Below, one piece after another: positions 6,804-14,866 of a stretch of 16,173 bases of DNA (the first letter of the stretch is position 1; each line of letters begins with the position of its first letter). The stretch lies in assembly GCA_012842105.1 (NCBI GenBank), contig DUTL01000022.1:1-16173 (forward strand), read 5' to 3'. The position numbers were made by a program, and so were the translations under genes. Under the pieces are notes generated by a model. That model made no database searches and was not told the DNA's origin. It saw only the letters and a list, made by a program, of their open reading frames with translations. This DNA is from Candidatus Fermentithermobacillaceae bacterium (GTDB lineage: Bacteria > Bacillota > Sulfobacillia > Fermentithermobacillales > Fermentithermobacillaceae).

Positions 6804-8156
6804 TTACTTGAAAACCCTATCCAGGATGAGCCTATCTCCGTATGAAAATAGCCTCTCCCCCAGATAGCCCACGGTATCGAGGGTTTCCTCAATGGTCGAA
6901 CCGATAATGCCTTCGCCTTCAGGAATACTAAGCCCCCTGTATACCATGAAAGCTGCATTAAGCCCTTGAATAGCTGCAACACTTCCCTTCAAGGCGCAGC
7001 TGGCCTTGGCACCGTCACATATCATTCCATACAGGGCAGACAGTACCATGTTAATGGCTTCCCTAACCTGGCAAATATCCCGGCTCAAGAGCCAACTGAT
7101 AGCCGCAGCTACTCCTGCGCCTGCGCCGACAGCCCCGCATACACATGAAATACTGCCCATGTAACTCTTTACATACAGGTTGACAGCATGGCCCAGATAC
7201 AATGCCCTGGCAGCTTCATCAAGGCCCACCTGCAATGACTGTGCTGTAGAAAGAACAGGGACCGCCAGCATGATTCCTTGATTGCCACTTCCCCCTGAAG
7301 TCAGGACCGGCCACGGTGTTCCGCCCATCCTGGCCGATATTGCGCTCAATACCCTCTCATACACACGGGACACAAGAGAGTAATCCGGTATATCCGAACA
7401 CGGTACACCGGGTGAAAGCCGGGGGCCCTCACCTATTCCTTGCACAGAATGCCTGCAGGCCCGCTTCCCGCCGGATTCTAGAGCCAATCTCAGGTCTGCC
7501 CGGCCGCCTTCAAGGAGAAATTCGATCTTGCAAGTGCTTATATCCATACATGCAGAATACAGATCCTCGAATTTTGCGGCCTTGAGTTTCTGAAGAGATG
7601 AGCCTTGCGCGGAAGAAGGTTTGCTGCGCAGGGGTTTCCCATCTAATACCATTTCAGTAACATTGGTATGGCTTCCGCTAATTACGACCTGGGCCATATG
7701 CTCACCGCTGTAGGATGTGACACACGCATAGACTCCTGTTTGGCCATACTCACACGAAACCGATACATTGCCTGAATCAACCAAGTTATATGCGATCTCA
7801 ACATCCCCGGGTAGCACACTTGCCAGAATCTGCAGCCCTGTCCCGTTATCACCGGTATCGCCAATAACGCTTCCAAGGGCAGCCGCCACATCAGGCCCTT
7901 TTCTGTCTCCACAGGGAAGCCCCGCTGATAAGGCGTTTTTGAGTACGCCCGGGCTCAGTGAAACCTCAATCTTGTCTGGCATGGCCCCAAGAAGCCCCCG
8001 GCCTTTGGCGGCTGCAAGCGCTACCATTGCCGGTTCAGTGCATACAGTTGCGAGTTGAGCATGTTCAGCCACAAGGCTAAGCAGCATATCACCTATTGCC
8101 GATTCAGACGGCTCCACCCCGGTATTGGCTTTATCAGACTTCGGTGTTGTGGCCAT
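6804..8156 (-). CDS. L-cysteine desulfidase-like Fe-S enzyme (CyuA/UPF0597 family)
   Basis: A 450-residue member of the L-cysteine desulfidase / serine dehydratase-alpha superfamily. These cytoplasmic [4Fe-4S] lyases convert L-cysteine to pyruvate, ammonia and sulfide. Family marks are VCTEPAMVALAAAKG near the N-terminus (C39, the position of the conserved catalytic Cys), GGSGNQGI (288-295), SISCVCGAVGAGAG (C338, C340) and MICDGAKASCALK (C380, C387, the seven-residue spacing of cluster ligands). The ATG at 8156 follows AAGGGGGAA at about 6 bases. It lies 266 bases downstream of hydF on the same strand. A related substrate such as serine cannot be excluded. Confidence 0.85.
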   Translation of the reverse strand: MATTPKSDKANTGVEPSESAIGDMLLSLVAEHAQLATVCTEPAMVALAAAKGRGLLGAMPDKIEVSLSPGVLKNALSAGLPCGDRKGPDVAAALGSVIGDTGDNGTGLQILASVLPGDVEIAYNLVDSGNVSVSCEYGQTGVYACVTSYSGEHMAQVVISGSHTNVTEMVLDGKPLRSKPSSAQGSSLQKLKAAKFEDLYSACMDISTCKIEFLLEGGRADLRLALESGGKRACRHSVQGIGEGPRLSPGVPCSDIPDYSLVSRVYERVLSAISARMGGTPWPVLTSGGSGNQGIMLAVPVLSTAQSLQVGLDEAARALYLGHAVNLYVKSYMGSISCVCGAVGAGAGVAAAISWLLSRDICQVREAINMVLSALYGMICDGAKASCALKGSVAAIQGLNAAFMVYRGLSIPEGEGIIGSTIEETLDTVGYLGERLFSYGDRLILDRVFK

Positions 8157-8341
8157 AATCCGTTCCCCCTTGCTCCCCTTAGCTCAATTCAATGACGTAG
8201 CCATATCAAGCCAAAGCAGCGTAATCTGCAAAATCAGTACATAATCAAAATACATCAGCAAAAGTTCTTGCCTCACCGGAACTCATCACAATGGGCGATC
8301 CTAATCCACCCACCCTAATCCACATTGCCGGCACCAACAGT

Positions 8342-8396
8342 AATCTACCACACTACTTGATACAATTGCATAACATTCTGCAAAAAGCGGTAGATT
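8342..8396. promoter_or_regulatory. Inverted repeat between hydF and the desulfidase gene
   Basis: AATCTACC (8342-8349) and GGTAGATT (8389-8396) are perfect 8-base arms 39 bases apart, with an inner TTGCA/TGCAA pair. On transcription past hydF this could form a long stem. A direct repeat CCTAATCCAC occurs nearby at 8300-8309 and 8314-8323. Role unknown: hydF 3'-end structure or regulatory site for the next gene. Confidence 0.3.
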
Positions 8397-8422
8397 TCCT
8401 TTATGGCTAAACAGTAAGCTGC

Positions 8423-9742
8423 CTACGGCCGGCTATCGTAACCGAAGGGCTTCAGGGCCCTTTCAAGAATCCCTTTGGTATAGGCGATTGTCATCCCATA
8501 GTTAGTAATCGGAACCCCAGCCGCATTCGCAGCGTCAATCCTGGATAGCATGGCCCGGCGGTTCAGCATGCAGCCGCCACAATGGATTATCACCTTGAAT
8601 TCCCGAAGATTTACAGGGTAATCGACGCCCCTCTGCCACGAAAAATCCAGGGGCCCCCCAACCTTTTCTTCGAGCCACCTTGGAATCTTGACTCTACCAA
8701 TGTCATCTTCAATAGGATGATGGGTGCATGCTTCCGCAATAAGCACTTTGTCACGGGGTTTTAGTTGTCCCAGCACCCGTGCGCCCTGTGCAAGCGCATG
8801 AAGGTCTCCTTTATGGCGAGCGAACAAAATGGAGAATGACGTAAGCGGGATATCCGCCGGCAATATCGTGTCTACCTCCTGAAACACCTGAGAATCAGTT
8901 ATCACGAGGCTGGGGGGGTGCTTCGAATTCTGAAGCGCTCCGGCAAAATCCGCAGTCTTCGCCATAACAGCAACACAATCATGATCAAGCAGGTCCCTTA
9001 TGGTCTGAACTTGCGGCAGGATAAGCCTGCCCTTTGGAGCCTGCAAATCAAGGGGAACCACAAGGAACACCGTATCTCCGGGTTCAAGCAAGTCTCCGGC
9101 AATGGCAGGTTCCATATCGCCGAGTTCATCTTTTATGATCTTACATAAACGAGAAGTGAGTTCCGAAATTCCCTGGCCTGTGACGGCGCTCACTCCGCAG
9201 AGCCAGGGTCCGGATATCGTCTCGCCACCAGAAGCAATCACCTGTTTGTAACCGGGCTTGCCGGTTTTCTGAAAACTACCTACGCCAGATTCCCGGAAAA
9301 CGGCCTGAACCTCCGATGTCACGTCTTCCAAACAAGATGCCCTAACCCAACCATCCTGTTTCCCGACCACTGTTACGACAGGCACGGATCTTGAAAGAAG
9401 CTGCCTGAGCAGATTTTCCTCGGGTTCTCCGAAACCTTGCATAGGATCGACTATCAGTACGGCTACGTCTGTCCTTCCCAGGACCCTCAACGCCCTGTTT
9501 GCCCTGGCCCTACCCAGATCTCCAATATCGTCGATACCAGGCGTATCGATGAAAACCACAGGCCCGGCTCCGTGCAGCTCCATGGACTTGTACACAGGGT
9601 CTGTGGTAGTGCCGGGAGTGTCGGAAACCAAAGCCGTGTCCTGCCCTGTAATTGCGTTTATCAGACTGGATTTCCCCGCATTTCGCCTTCCGAAAATGCC
9701 TATGTGGATTCTGTTGGCCCGAGGAGTCTTGCCTAAACTCAT
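8423..9742 (-). CDS. hydF: [FeFe]-hydrogenase H-cluster maturation GTPase HydF
   Basis: A 439-residue maturation scaffold that holds the 2Fe precursor and delivers it to the hydrogenase. The N-terminal Era/TrmE-like GTPase domain has P-loop GRRNAGKS (18-25), a TTTD switch segment, DTPG and a G4 variant VGKQD in place of NKxD. The C-terminal cluster-binding motif is present: C339-T-H341 and, 45 residues on, H387-C388-G-G-C391. The ATG at 9742 was chosen for the AAGGAG site 7 bases upstream and because MSLGKTPRANRIHIGIFG is a normal HydF beginning. The open frame extends upstream only because no stop intervenes. It follows hydG after a 227-base gap with no convincing gene. Cytoplasmic. Confidence 0.95.
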   Translation of the reverse strand: MSLGKTPRANRIHIGIFGRRNAGKSSLINAITGQDTALVSDTPGTTTDPVYKSMELHGAGPVVFIDTPGIDDIGDLGRARANRALRVLGRTDVAVLIVDPMQGFGEPEENLLRQLLSRSVPVVTVVGKQDGWVRASCLEDVTSEVQAVFRESGVGSFQKTGKPGYKQVIASGGETISGPWLCGVSAVTGQGISELTSRLCKIIKDELGDMEPAIAGDLLEPGDTVFLVVPLDLQAPKGRLILPQVQTIRDLLDHDCVAVMAKTADFAGALQNSKHPPSLVITDSQVFQEVDTILPADIPLTSFSILFARHKGDLHALAQGARVLGQLKPRDKVLIAEACTHHPIEDDIGRVKIPRWLEEKVGGPLDFSWQRGVDYPVNLREFKVIIHCGGCMLNRRAMLSRIDAANAAGVPITNYGMTIAYTKGILERALKPFGYDSRP

Positions 9743-9969
9743 TGCACTTCTCCTTCCATTTTCCAAATCACATCTGCGTTCTGTATGCGGCTCGCAGGCT
9801 GAGAGATCAATTCTGTTCCAAGCCACCGCCCCGGTTCCCAGGCACGGCGCCACATTGTCACCCCACGTGCCCCTACCATGCTTAGACGGCCCCGGCGTAT
9901 ATCGACTGACCAATAAACAAACCCATAGTGGCCATGGCCGCCGAAGAGTTGCGCGCTCGCCGGGAGACG

Positions 9970-11409
9970 CTAGAAATACAGGTCGCGTTCTCCTGCTTTT
10001 ATCCGCTCAAGCCTGTTTCTGCATTCCTGTCTCAGATTCTCCGGAACTACATCCATGAGCGCCCTTTCCATGGCAGGAACTGCCCTTTGCCTGGTGGCCG
10101 GTGACGCGTAATCACACAGGTATTCCTGGAAAGTAAGCAAAGCATTGGGCTGGCACATCTCATGGATGTGGGCAGTCTTGGCAAGGGCCATGAAATTTTC
10201 CCCGGTCCTGCCCGAACGGTAACATGCAGTACAGAAACTTGGGATATATCCCTCAGGCAGCAAGTCATAGATGATTTCGTCCAGGGATCTGTGATCTCCT
10301 ACATCAAACTGGGGAGTATCAGGCCGACCGCACGTATTCCGGTCATCCACAGCACCGGAGGTTGCCTTTTCATCAAGCCCGCTGTATTCTCCTACACCGG
10401 TCATAGAACCGGCGCTTATCTGTGAAATGCCCAGGGCGACAACCTCTTCCCTGAAGAAAGGCTCCTCCCTTGTTGACAGGATCATACCTGTATAAGGAAC
10501 GCTTAGGCGCAAAGAAGCAACAATTCTCTTGAAATCGTTGTCATTTACAATGTAAGGAAAGTTATCCAGAGACATTCCATAAGCAGGGCGCAACCTGGGG
10601 AAAGAAATCGTGTGAGGGCCGACCCCATACGTCTTGTCCAGGTATTGGGCATGCATCAGAAGAGCCACGGTCTCGAAACGCCAATCGTAAAGCCCGTACA
10701 GGACTCCCATGCCTACATCGTCGATCCCTCCTGCGAAGGCCCGGTCCATAGCAGTGGTATGCCAATCATAATCCGCCTTGGGCCCGCAATGAACCTTGCT
10801 GTATGTGTCTCTATGATATGTTTCCTGAAAAAGCACGTAGGTTCCAACGCCTGCGTCCTTAAGCATCTTGTACTCCTCAACCGTTGTCGCCGCTATGTTC
10901 ACGTTGATCCGCCTTATAGTGCCATTTCCCGACGCCGTATCATATATTTGCTTCATAGCAGCGGTAATGTATTCAATGGGGCAGTTTACCGGGTCTTCGC
11001 CTGCCTCAAGGGCGATTCGCTTGTGGCCCATGTTTTCTATTACCTTGACCTCCCGGCGGATTTCGTCCATTGACAGCCTTCGCCTGGGATAGTCATTGTC
11101 AATCTTATACGCACAATACTTGCAGTTATTGACACAATGATTGCTTACATAGAGAGGGGCAAAGAAGACTATTCTCTTGCCGTATATCTGCTCCTTGATC
11201 TTTCGTGCGGCGGTGTAGACCTCATGTTCAAGTTCGGGGTCATCCACCCAAAGCAAAGCCGCCAGTTCTTCAAGGCTCAATCCATTTAGTTCAAGGGATT
11301 TTGATATGACTTCCCTCACAGCCAAGGGGCTGTATTTCTTCCCGGCTTCCAGGGCTTCGATTATTACTTGCTCATCTATGAATGTTGCCTCTTGACGTTC
11401 CTCGATCAT
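9970..11409 (-). CDS. hydG: [FeFe]-hydrogenase maturation tyrosine lyase HydG
   Basis: A 479-residue radical SAM tyrosine lyase that makes the CO and cyanide ligands, loaded on an iron-cysteine synthon. The radical SAM motif is HCVNNCKYCAY (C92, C96, C99). The auxiliary cluster motif CX2CX22C is exact (C393, C396, C419). GDHRSLDEIIYDLLPEGYIPSFC is typical of the family; a modest Gly/Asp-rich loop precedes it. The ATG at 11409 overlaps the hydE stop as ATGA and has AAAGGG at 8 bases. The GTG three codons upstream abuts that site and is unlikely. Overlap implies translational coupling with hydE. Confidence 0.96.
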   Translation of the reverse strand: MIEERQEATFIDEQVIIEALEAGKKYSPLAVREVISKSLELNGLSLEELAALLWVDDPELEHEVYTAARKIKEQIYGKRIVFFAPLYVSNHCVNNCKYCAYKIDNDYPRRRLSMDEIRREVKVIENMGHKRIALEAGEDPVNCPIEYITAAMKQIYDTASGNGTIRRINVNIAATTVEEYKMLKDAGVGTYVLFQETYHRDTYSKVHCGPKADYDWHTTAMDRAFAGGIDDVGMGVLYGLYDWRFETVALLMHAQYLDKTYGVGPHTISFPRLRPAYGMSLDNFPYIVNDNDFKRIVASLRLSVPYTGMILSTREEPFFREEVVALGISQISAGSMTGVGEYSGLDEKATSGAVDDRNTCGRPDTPQFDVGDHRSLDEIIYDLLPEGYIPSFCTACYRSGRTGENFMALAKTAHIHEMCQPNALLTFQEYLCDYASPATRQRAVPAMERALMDVVPENLRQECRNRLERIKAGERDLYF

Positions 11410-12890
11410 GTTAAACACCCTTTCTTTTGGGGTAGATTTTCTTTTATTTGAAACCTGGGTTTTGGGCTATCGCCTCTGCCTGAAGCGATGGACATCCCCA
11501 ATCCTTTGATCATAGCCTTTACGCCGTTCAGGGCCGCCTGAAGATCTTCCCCGTCTGAGCTCGCTTTACCGGGATATATCTCATAGGAATCTCTGAATAT
11601 CTTCGGAGTGACATCCGGCATAATGACGTTGGCGCCGCACATAAGCGCCATCCCTCGCGGGTCATTCCAGTGCCGCACCGGACCTAACCGCGAAAAGCCC
11701 GTACCCCTGGAGCCTGTTTCAGCCCACTCCCAGGTGCCGGTATCCGTTTGCTCACCGGTATCCGCTTGTTCACCGGCATGCATTCCTTCACCGACACCCG
11801 CCTCTTCACTTGATGTACACGGAAGAAACCGGCTTTCACCGTGGCCGGGCTTGATGTATTCACAGGGTGCAGGCAATGGGCCATAATATCCAAACCTTGC
11901 CCGGGCATAGGCCCTCCAGAGGGAAACCCACTCCCGCGAGCCTTTCCCGATCACCCCCAACGCAGTGGTTGCCGGAACATGGGCCATTGGCACCATTAGC
12001 CGGGAAAGGGCCACAGTTCGCAGGACTGCTCGGATTGAGCCTGCAGGATTTGGTTGAGTGCATGATGCGGGCGCTCGCAAAGGTGTGTCGGGATGAGGAA
12101 CGAAAGGGCCTATGCTAACCATTTCAGGATCCAGTTCTTTCATAAACTCCAAATCGCGAATCACCATTTCCCTGGTTTGGCCAGGCAAACCAAGGATAAT
12201 TCCTGTTCCGATCTGGTATCCCAGGCTTCGCAGATTGATAAGGCACTGTAGCCTCTCATCCAGAGTAGTAGTAGGCTTAAGCTTGCGAAAGAGAATGGAA
12301 TCAGATGTCTCGAATTTGAGCAAGAAGCGGTCTGCCCCTGCTTCTCTCCATAATTCATAGTCTTCAAAAGGCCTTTGCCCAACACTAAGTGTTACAGCAG
12401 GCCCCAACCGCTTAATGGCTCTCACCACTTCCACGATGGCATCCGCGGAATATCCCGGGTCTTCGCCTGACTGCAGCACAAACGTACCGAAGCTGTGAGA
12501 TTTTAGTGCAGTGGATGCTGCTTTCACAATTTGATCCGGGGACATCCGGTATCTGGCAAGAGCTTCATTGCTTCGCCTCAAGCCACAGTAAAGGCAGTCC
12601 TGCCTGCAGTAATTTGAAAACTCGATTATTCCCCTTACGTGGATTGCCTTGCCCACGTGGCATTCACGTGCCTCATGGGCAGCATGAAACAAGCTAAATT
12701 CTTCTTCCACGGTTTGAGGCGACAAAACCCTTTCGATGTCATGCGCCTTCAAAGGCAATCCCCGGGCAATCTGTCTGAGAGCATCTTCATAAGTTTCACT
12801 ATTGTGTACGCCTGCCTCTATTCCAGAGCGTTCTTTCTCAGAACATTCTTTCTGCCATTCTTTCTCAGAACATTCTCTGCCGGTTCCCAT
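11406..12890 (-). CDS. hydE: [FeFe]-hydrogenase maturation radical SAM protein HydE with a large insertion
   Basis: A 494-residue radical SAM protein, well above the usual 350 or so residues. It acts on the HydG iron-cysteine product in assembly of the 2Fe subsite. The SAM cluster motif is YCRQDCLYCG (C95, C99, C102). LQSGEDPGY, SVGQRP, GTGIILGLPGQT and IGPFVPHPDTPL are typical HydE segments. Extra material: residues 1-29 contain an in-frame 9-residue duplication (ECSEKE twice), and residues about 321-410 insert a Gly/Glu/Thr-rich segment with GEQADT-GEQTDT repeats between TTALGVIGKGSRE and RGMALMCGANVIMP, which are nearly contiguous in ordinary HydE. The ATG at 12890 has GGAAGGGAG upstream. 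It follows the TM1266-type regulator after 187 bases and overlaps hydG by 4. Confidence 0.93.
   Translation of the reverse strand: MGTGRECSEKEWQKECSEKERSGIEAGVHNSETYEDALRQIARGLPLKAHDIERVLSPQTVEEEFSLFHAAHEARECHVGKAIHVRGIIEFSNYCRQDCLYCGLRRSNEALARYRMSPDQIVKAASTALKSHSFGTFVLQSGEDPGYSADAIVEVVRAIKRLGPAVTLSVGQRPFEDYELWREAGADRFLLKFETSDSILFRKLKPTTTLDERLQCLINLRSLGYQIGTGIILGLPGQTREMVIRDLEFMKELDPEMVSIGPFVPHPDTPLRAPASCTQPNPAGSIRAVLRTVALSRLMVPMAHVPATTALGVIGKGSREWVSLWRAYARARFGYYGPLPAPCEYIKPGHGESRFLPCTSSEEAGVGEGMHAGEQADTGEQTDTGTWEWAETGSRGTGFSRLGPVRHWNDPRGMALMCGANVIMPDVTPKIFRDSYEIYPGKASSDGEDLQAALNGVKAMIKGLGMSIASGRGDSPKPRFQIKENLPQKKGCLT
11739..11774. repeat. Tandem 18-bp repeat inside hydE
   Basis: Units at 11739-11756 and 11757-11774 differ at two bases and encode GEQTDT and GEQADT in the HydE insertion. 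In-frame unit length suggests slippage growth of a surface loop. Confidence 0.75.
12831..12876. repeat. 27-bp-period duplication at the 5' end of hydE
   Basis: A 19-base sequence is perfectly repeated at 12831-12849 and 12858-12876, a period of 27 bases or nine codons, giving ECSEKE twice near the HydE N-terminus. The perfect identity suggests a recent event. Confidence 0.75.
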
Positions 12891-13077
12891 TGATTCTCTC
12901 CCTTCCGCCTGATCAAGTGCATTGCACGATGCCTGCGGCCTGGCCTTCAGGGCCCCCAGATTCTATTTCCACAACCTGCATGCCCCGGCCCGGGATGTCC
13001 TGCATACCGATTACTGCAGCAACTCTGAGGAAATGTCTCCAGGCCCATAGTCACCCGGCCTGGACAGCCCTAACTGC

Positions 13078-13383
13078 TTAGGCCGTAATCGCTGTTTTCA
13101 CTTTCACGCCTTGAAGGCTCCCCAGCTTTCCGGTCATTGCTCCAAGGGTGTCAGTGTCACCGTCAACAATCAGGGCGATAACAGAGATACCACGATCTCT
13201 ATACGGAATACCCATCCGGCCGATAATCACATGGGCATACGCACTGAGAACCTGGTTAACTTGAGGCGCGCTTTTCAGCCTGTCCCTGACAACAATGCCC
13301 ACAACTCCAATCCTCCTGGCCTCGGTTTCGAGGACACCGTCGCGTTCATTTGCGGGACATACCTGTTTGTGCTGGTTTTCCAT
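13078..13383 (-). CDS. TM1266-family iron-only hydrogenase system regulator (ACT-like)
   Basis: A 101-residue protein. The core from RIGVVGIVVRD through IIGRMGIPYRDRGISVIALIVDG to GKLGSLQGVKVKTA matches the small ferredoxin-fold/ACT-like family named after Thermotoga TM1266. That family is regularly encoded beside hydEFG and is annotated as a putative regulator; its mechanism is not established. The N-terminal 25 residues are a polar extension. The ATG at 13383 has a strong GAGGAGGG site at 5-6 bases. A 6-bp hairpin, GGCCTT/AAGGCC at 13413-13433, lies just upstream of the ribosome binding site. A weak promoter (TTGGCT at 13460-13465, TATCCA at 13438-13443) may lie between it and the terminator at 13501. 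Confidence 0.9.
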   Translation of the reverse strand: MENQHKQVCPANERDGVLETEARRIGVVGIVVRDRLKSAPQVNQVLSAYAHVIIGRMGIPYRDRGISVIALIVDGDTDTLGAMTGKLGSLQGVKVKTAITA

Positions 13384-13500
13384 GAACTGCCCTCCTCAAA
13401 AGTGAACTCTCTGGCCTTATCTGCGAAAAGGCCCCATTGGATAGCTGCGAACAGACAACAGCCAAAATTGAGTATGAAGCGCCATGCACGGCGCACGATG

Positions 13501-13526
13501 CAAAAAGCCCGTCGCGAGGACGGGCT
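13501..13526 (-). terminator. Intrinsic terminator upstream of the hyd regulator
   Basis: On the minus strand AGCCCGTC (13519-13526), a 5-base loop and GACGGGCT (13506-13513) form an 8-bp GC-rich stem followed directly by a T-run (13502-13506). It would end a transcript coming from the promoter at 13978-14007, before the TM1266 gene. Confidence 0.75.
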
Positions 13527-13977
13527 CTTGATATTCACACAACTCCATAAGACTCCCAACCACGGTGTGAACTACAAGTTGAGCAGCCAAAACGCAGGCA
13601 AGCACCAAAGCTCATCCCATGGAGATGGCGCTGATTGCGATGCAGGCTTAGACTATCTTAAAAGCCGTGCGAAACAACCGCACACCCATGGAGATTAACT
13701 GCTCATCTTCTGTGCCTTCTAACCCCGTCAGGCATTTCTTGAAATCCTGCCTGTCGCAGCTACGTCAGCAAACAGTTGGCACACCCGGTATCAAAACCCC
13801 GAAAGTTCAGGGACCTAGCCCCTCCCCGCAGGCATTCTCTATTCTGTTTTCATCGATCTGTTGTCATTTTCGTAAAGTTTTACTCAGAACCCGTATCCAT
13901 TCGACTCCTTGCCGGCAATCCGGCAGCCATTGTGCGCCGATTTTTACGCGTTTGTGACTAAACTCACAATTTAGCTA

Positions 13978-14007
13978 ATTATAGCCCTTGTATCACACTT
14001 TAGGCAA
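13978..14007 (-). promoter_or_regulatory. Housekeeping-type promoter
   Basis: On the minus strand TTGCCT (14002-14007), 18 bases, then a perfect TATAAT (13978-13983). Transcription would begin near 13971 and run towards the hyd cluster through the terminator at 13501-13526. Confidence 0.5.
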
Positions 14008-14082
14008 CAGCAAATGCAATTGGGACACATCCGAAAACCTGTCAGATGACTTTGTCTGGTTTAATCATGGCCTACTCGTTGC

Positions 14083-14130
14083 TTACCCGTCTTCGCCCTC
14101 ACAACCTTCATCAGATTCCTCAAATTCGTT
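14083..14130 (-). other. In-frame extension of gerW beyond TGA
   Basis: Fifteen codons in the same frame after the TGA encode NEFEESDEGCEGEDG and end at TAA. The acidic, Cys-bearing composition continues that of the annotated tail. No convincing selenocysteine-insertion hairpin follows the TGA. Recent nonsense truncation is the simplest reading. Confidence 0.5.
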
Positions 14131-14604
14131 TCAGGGTTCATCGTGACACGTTTCGCCGCATTCACAGTTCTCCTGGCCTTCCTCGCATTCGCCCTCGCAC
14201 TCTTCTTCAGCCTTCTCTTCAGCCCCGTCTTTTTTGACCTTCTTCTTGATCTTAACTTTCTTTGGCACTGCAAAGTTCACTTTGGATATTACGTCTGGAA
14301 GCCTTTCAATGATCTTGTCCGCAATACCCCGGCCTTCAAACGTGAAAACCTGTACGTCTCCGTCTTCCTTCACTGCGACTATTGCCAGAGGCCGGAGCGC
14401 AGCGCCTCCACCTGAACCCGAGCCGCCGCCCGAATCTTTTTCGGTTTTTCCCTGTCCGCCGCCTGATCCGAAACCAAAGGATACGGATTGAACCGGTACC
14501 AAGGTGACCTTACCCGCAACCACAGGTTCTCCAAACACTGTCTTGGTCGATATGAATTTTTCCAGTTGAGAGCCTAATGCCTCAAGTGAACCCACATGTT
14601 CCAT
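14131..14604 (-). CDS. ytfJ: Sporulation protein YtfJ (GerW family)
   Basis: A 157-residue GerW-family protein, known from B. subtilis as a factor needed for proper spore germination. The family core is visible: GEPVVAGKVTLVPVQSVSFGFGSGGG (about 25-50), then a Gly/Ser-rich loop and LRPLAIVAVKEDGDVQVF. After a basic KKVKIKKKVKK stretch comes an acidic Cys-containing tail (about 127-157). The ATG at 14604 has GGGGAGG at 7 bases. The stop is TGA (14131-14133), but the same frame continues for 15 codons of identical character (NEFEESDEGCEGEDG) to TAA at 14083-14085. So the tail was probably longer, or the TGA is read through. It lies downstream of a DUF2953 gene, the same neighbour order as ytfI-ytfJ. 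Confidence 0.92.
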   Translation of the reverse strand: MEHVGSLEALGSQLEKFISTKTVFGEPVVAGKVTLVPVQSVSFGFGSGGGQGKTEKDSGGGSGSGGGAALRPLAIVAVKEDGDVQVFTFEGRGIADKIIERLPDVISKVNFAVPKKVKIKKKVKKDGAEEKAEEECEGECEEGQENCECGETCHDEP

Positions 14605-14866
14605 GATTTCGCCTCCCCTTTCTTGATTACCTATGATCTAGCGGCATGCCCGCGCCTCTATGCGGCCCATGCCACAGTAAACAAACATCTACGTTGGATC
14701 TGCCGATTTGCCGGCAGCAAACGCCATCATAACAAGCTTTACGTAGCAAAACCTATCAAGTATCATGGCCATTCCACCCGGGCAGTCCATTGTGCCGGGC
14801 TATTCCTTTGCTGCCCTGATGATACAGTGCTCAGCGAGTTGTCAATCTAACCAGCGTATTGTCGTT

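Larger units (their letters stand above)
13384..14082 (-). other. Long non-coding stretch, possible ncRNA or operon leader
   Basis: About 700 bases lie between the gerW tail and the TM1266 gene. A minus-strand promoter (13978-14007) and an intrinsic terminator (13501-13526) bracket about 465 bases with no ORF that has a ribosome binding site. CCCATGGAGAT is repeated at 13616-13626 and 13685-13695, and a GTGCG/CGCAC hairpin occurs near 13668-13684. I looked for hallmark motifs of RNase P RNA, tmRNA, SRP RNA, T-box, cobalamin, TPP, FMN, SAM and c-di-GMP riboswitches and found none. It is either a separate RNA gene or an attenuated leader of the hyd cluster. Confidence 0.4.

Noticed and set aside
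9739..9879. 46-codon minus frame ending in an ATGA overlap with the hydF start
   Set aside because: The overlap is attractive, but there is no ribosome binding site at its ATG, the composition is Trp/Arg-rich, and the hydF ribosome binding site inside it is sufficient. Conservation would be needed to accept it.
11608..11886. 92-codon plus-strand frame with Pro/Ser/Val repeats
   Set aside because: Antisense shadow of the repeat-rich hydE insertion.
12906..13040. 45-codon minus stop-free stretch between the TM1266 gene and hydE, containing MQDIPGRGMQVVEIESGG
   Set aside because: It reads somewhat like protein, but no start with a ribosome binding site was found and no family is recognised.
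13501..14007. RNase P RNA, tmRNA, SRP RNA or a T-box leader
   Set aside because: The size is suggestive for some, but the hallmark conserved sequences were not found on reading the minus strand.
14061..14273. 70-codon Arg/Lys-rich frame on the minus strand
   Set aside because: It is an out-of-frame shadow of the gerW tail: acidic GAG/GAA codons read as AGG/AAG-type basic residues.
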